DNA of 16,040 nucleotides, taken from assembly GCA_047615875.1 (NCBI GenBank), contig JBLHGU010000115.1:1-16040 (forward strand). Direction: 5' to 3'. Source of the DNA: JBLHGU01 sp047615875 (GTDB taxonomy: Bacteria; Pseudomonadota; Gammaproteobacteria; Arenicellales; CAJQKF01). Position numbers and translations under genes: made by a program. The notes below the pieces were generated by a model. It saw nothing but the letters and a program-made list of their open reading frames with translations, was not told the DNA's origin and did no database searches. Of the stretch, positions 14,348 through 16,040 are shown piece by piece (within the stretch, counting starts at the first letter, position 1; each line of letters starts with the position of its first letter).

Positions 14348-14836
14348 CTAATTAGCAGCCTGTGCCGGTCCTACTCTATAAAACCCCGAATTTATCTTAA
14401 CCTCTTTGCCTGCATGGCTAGATGTGCTCTTTAGGTGAAAATGGTGTGAGGAGAACGGACCGTCCAGGCTATACCCTGGCGGTGCAGACTGCCCCTCGCC
14501 AACATACCAAGAATCAGTCACAATAGTGATCTTAGCTCGGACTGGGGCAGAATTGTCGCAAGTTATAGTGGTATCGGTACAAATATAGGTTGTAACTGTG
14601 TCGGTGTTCTCAGTGTCTGATGTAGTCACCCCAGCAACTTCATTCCATAACTTTACAATACCAATTTCGGCACCCTGAAAAGCTTTGACTTGTTGTTGCA
14701 TGTTGCCAGCCAATTGTTGATCAAGAGAAGTGGTGCGCAGTGCAGTTACTCCTAATGCCGTCATCAAGGTTAGCAGTATTAGGCTGACCACAAGGGACAT
14801 ACCACGTTGTTTGCTACGTCGAATAGTATTGGCCAC
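14348..14836 (-). CDS. pilX: Type IV minor pilin PilX
   Basis: PilX is a minor pilin of the type IVa priming complex. The N-terminus has a 12-residue basic leader ending QRG, then MSLVVSLILLTLMTALGVTAL. The usual Glu5 is replaced by a hydrophobic residue, which is characteristic of the PilX family. The conserved LDQQLAGNMQQQVKAFQGAEIG (about 38-59) follows. The rest is a Thr-rich globular head with two cysteines (TYICTDTTITCDN) that may pair. The start is GTG at 14836, placed just before the leader; AGGA lies about 12 nt upstream, at the end of pilW. Gap to pilW is 6 nt and the next gene begins immediately after its stop. Confidence 0.92.
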   Translation of the reverse strand: MANTIRRSKQRGMSLVVSLILLTLMTALGVTALRTTSLDQQLAGNMQQQVKAFQGAEIGIVKLWNEVAGVTTSDTENTDTVTTYICTDTTITCDNSAPVRAKITIVTDSWYVGEGQSAPPGYSLDGPFSSHHFHLKSTSSHAGKEVKINSGFYRVGPAQAAN

Positions 14837-14842
14837 GTCTAC

Positions 14843-15958
14843 TCAGTTCCTCAGATATACAGTGGCAGTGTACAGGTCACGTTGATAGCGCGATGAGTTG
14901 CCGAGAACCCAGGATTCACCAAGGATATCCATCGTTTCATACTCAGTTCCGGCAGACTGCTGTTGTTCAACTAAAAGACCGTATTCCTTTGAGCTTCTGA
15001 CAACAATGCCAACTTGCACGCTGACAATGTTATTCCACTCGTCACTACTGACAGAGTCTGCCTTTTTATACTCATTACTAATCCCATCTTCGTCTGAATC
15101 TACTCCATAAAGGAATTGTAGATTTTCTACCCCTTCAACAATCTCCTGGCTTAGGACATTGCCATTCTGACTGATGTAGTTTCTGTACAGGGCGATACCA
15201 GAAGATGGATCGTTTACATTCCTGTAACGTACATAGTAGCGAGCGGCATAAAGCCGAGATACCTGGGATTCGCCAGAAACTGTTCCACTGCCAATATAAG
15301 CGGCTGCTGTATCTCCACCCAGCGATGTTCTAATATTGCCAGGTGTTGTTTCGCCAGCTGAGGCATGGTTAGAAGCGAAGTGCTCGAGATTATGTGAGCT
15401 GGGGTTATTTGTAACTTGAAAAACGTCCGCTTTATCGCAATCGTTAAGCACTACTACAGAGCCAAGTTGAAAATTCCAGTCAGTGGTCGTGTTGTTAGCT
15501 TTGATGGTTGACGATGGGCCATAACTTCCAGAGGCGAGCTCTTCGGATTTTGAAATATTTGAAAACCGAATGGTGATTGAATCTGTACCAGGCAATATAT
15601 TTAAATCAGCCACATTGGCATCTGTAGGCTCAAATGTAGAACCTCCTTGCTCAAATCCTTCGATGGGATAGCTCGTATCATAAAGCGACCCTGAATCGCC
15701 AATATTAAGATTGTTGAATAATTGCGTAGTGCTTTGAATGCATCCAAAATAACCCGCCATGCGAATGTCACGAGTAATTAGGGTGATTGCGAATCTTCCC
15801 TGTTCCTGGACTCTGACATGGTTGGTTTGGGTTCGGTAAGCGGCTGAGCTAGACACTGTCAATGCAACTATTGCAGAAATTAGAATCAAGCTAATGACAG
15901 CTGAAATCATTAACTCGATAAGTCCAATTCCCATTTGGGTTTTGTGGAAATTGCTCAC
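14843..15958 (-). CDS. pilW: Type IV minor pilin PilW
   Basis: PilW is a large minor pilin that works with PilX, PilV, FimU, PilE and PilY1 at the pilus tip. The leader ends KTQMG and cleavage before IGLIELMISAVISLILISAI leaves Glu at mature position 5. The following AAYRTQTNHVRVQEQGRFA and DIRMAGYFGC are typical of PilW. I place the start at GTG 15958, which overlaps the preceding stop as GTGA and gives a 10-residue leader and 371 residues in total. The frame can be read back to a TTG at 15991 and beyond the window, but those codons lie within the preceding gene. The C-terminal half (from about 250) contains IVEGVENLQFLYGVDSDEDG, the conserved PilW core, with an acidic DSDEDG turn. Confidence 0.92.
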   Translation of the reverse strand: MSNFHKTQMGIGLIELMISAVISLILISAIVALTVSSSAAYRTQTNHVRVQEQGRFAITLITRDIRMAGYFGCIQSTTQLFNNLNIGDSGSLYDTSYPIEGFEQGGSTFEPTDANVADLNILPGTDSITIRFSNISKSEELASGSYGPSSTIKANNTTTDWNFQLGSVVVLNDCDKADVFQVTNNPSSHNLEHFASNHASAGETTPGNIRTSLGGDTAAAYIGSGTVSGESQVSRLYAARYYVRYRNVNDPSSGIALYRNYISQNGNVLSQEIVEGVENLQFLYGVDSDEDGISNEYKKADSVSSDEWNNIVSVQVGIVVRSSKEYGLLVEQQQSAGTEYETMDILGESWVLGNSSRYQRDLYTATVYLRN

Positions 15959-16040
15959 GGAGACATCGCCCAGCTTAGATAATTCAAACAATGGTTGCTT
16001 GTCGGTTGACTGGATGATGGTAGCCAGTGCAAACCATTGG
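15955..16040 (-). CDS. pilV: Probable 3' end of pilV (partial)
   Basis: Only the last 27 codons and stop lie in the window, running off the right edge. The frame is chosen because its TGA (15957-15955) overlaps the pilW GTG start in the compact style of this operon. Identification as pilV rests on position: pilV precedes pilW in the Pseudomonas minor-pilin operon. The visible residues (ending NYLSWAMSP) are too few to confirm the family. Another frame stops at 15984 and cannot be fully excluded. Confidence 0.45.
   Translation of the reverse strand, partial: NGLHWLPSSSQPTSNHCLNYLSWAMSP

Overview
The window reads as chromosome from a gammaproteobacterium of the Pseudomonas/Cellvibrio/Spongiibacter type. 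From memory, the gene order ispB <> rplU-rpmA-obg-proB, rpsT, murJ-ribF-lspA-fkpB-ispH, then a convergent minor-pilin cluster (pilE, pilY1, pilX, pilW, pilV) closely follows the corresponding block of Pseudomonas aeruginosa. Base composition is moderate, near 45-50% GC by eye. No phage, transposase, CRISPR array or resistance gene is visible. Almost every gene is core housekeeping or type IVa pilus assembly.

Layout. Bases 1-276 hold no gene I can support. A tRNA-Pro(CGG) with encoded CCA (277-353, minus) lies 38 nt behind ispB (392-1423, minus). A divergent promoter region (1424-1642) serves ispB leftward and rplU-rpmA rightward; rpmA is followed by a strong terminator. obg and proB form a coupled pair (ATGA overlap). 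rpsT faces proB, starts at UUG, and ends in a clear terminator at 4564-4590. From the rpsT/murJ divergent region a rightward run of six genes follows: murJ, a DUF2203-type gene, ribF, lspA, fkpB, ispH. Several of these overlap by 4-8 nt. It ends nine bases from the end of the leftward pilus operon, read from the right edge as pilV(partial)-pilW-pilX-small secreted CxxC protein-pilY1-pilE.

How the genes work together. The left part supplies the ubiquinone side chain (ispB), ribosomal proteins L21, L27 and S20, a ribosome-assembly GTPase (obg) and the first step of proline synthesis (proB). The murJ run covers lipid II export, FMN/FAD synthesis, lipoprotein signal peptide removal, a ribosome-associated FKBP prolyl isomerase and the last step of the MEP isoprenoid pathway (ispH, which feeds IspB). 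The right part encodes minor pilins and the PilY1 adhesin that prime and tip type IVa pili.

Departures from the reference order are the main points of interest. ileS is absent from between ribF and lspA. A DUF2203 gene sits translationally coupled behind murJ. No pilY2 lies between pilY1 and pilE, while an unrecognised 123-residue secreted CxxC protein sits between pilX and pilY1. The rplU and rpsT promoters share an identical GC-rich discriminator. I see no clearly undescribed system; the small secreted pilus-operon protein and the DUF2203 gene are the best candidates for unexplored biology.
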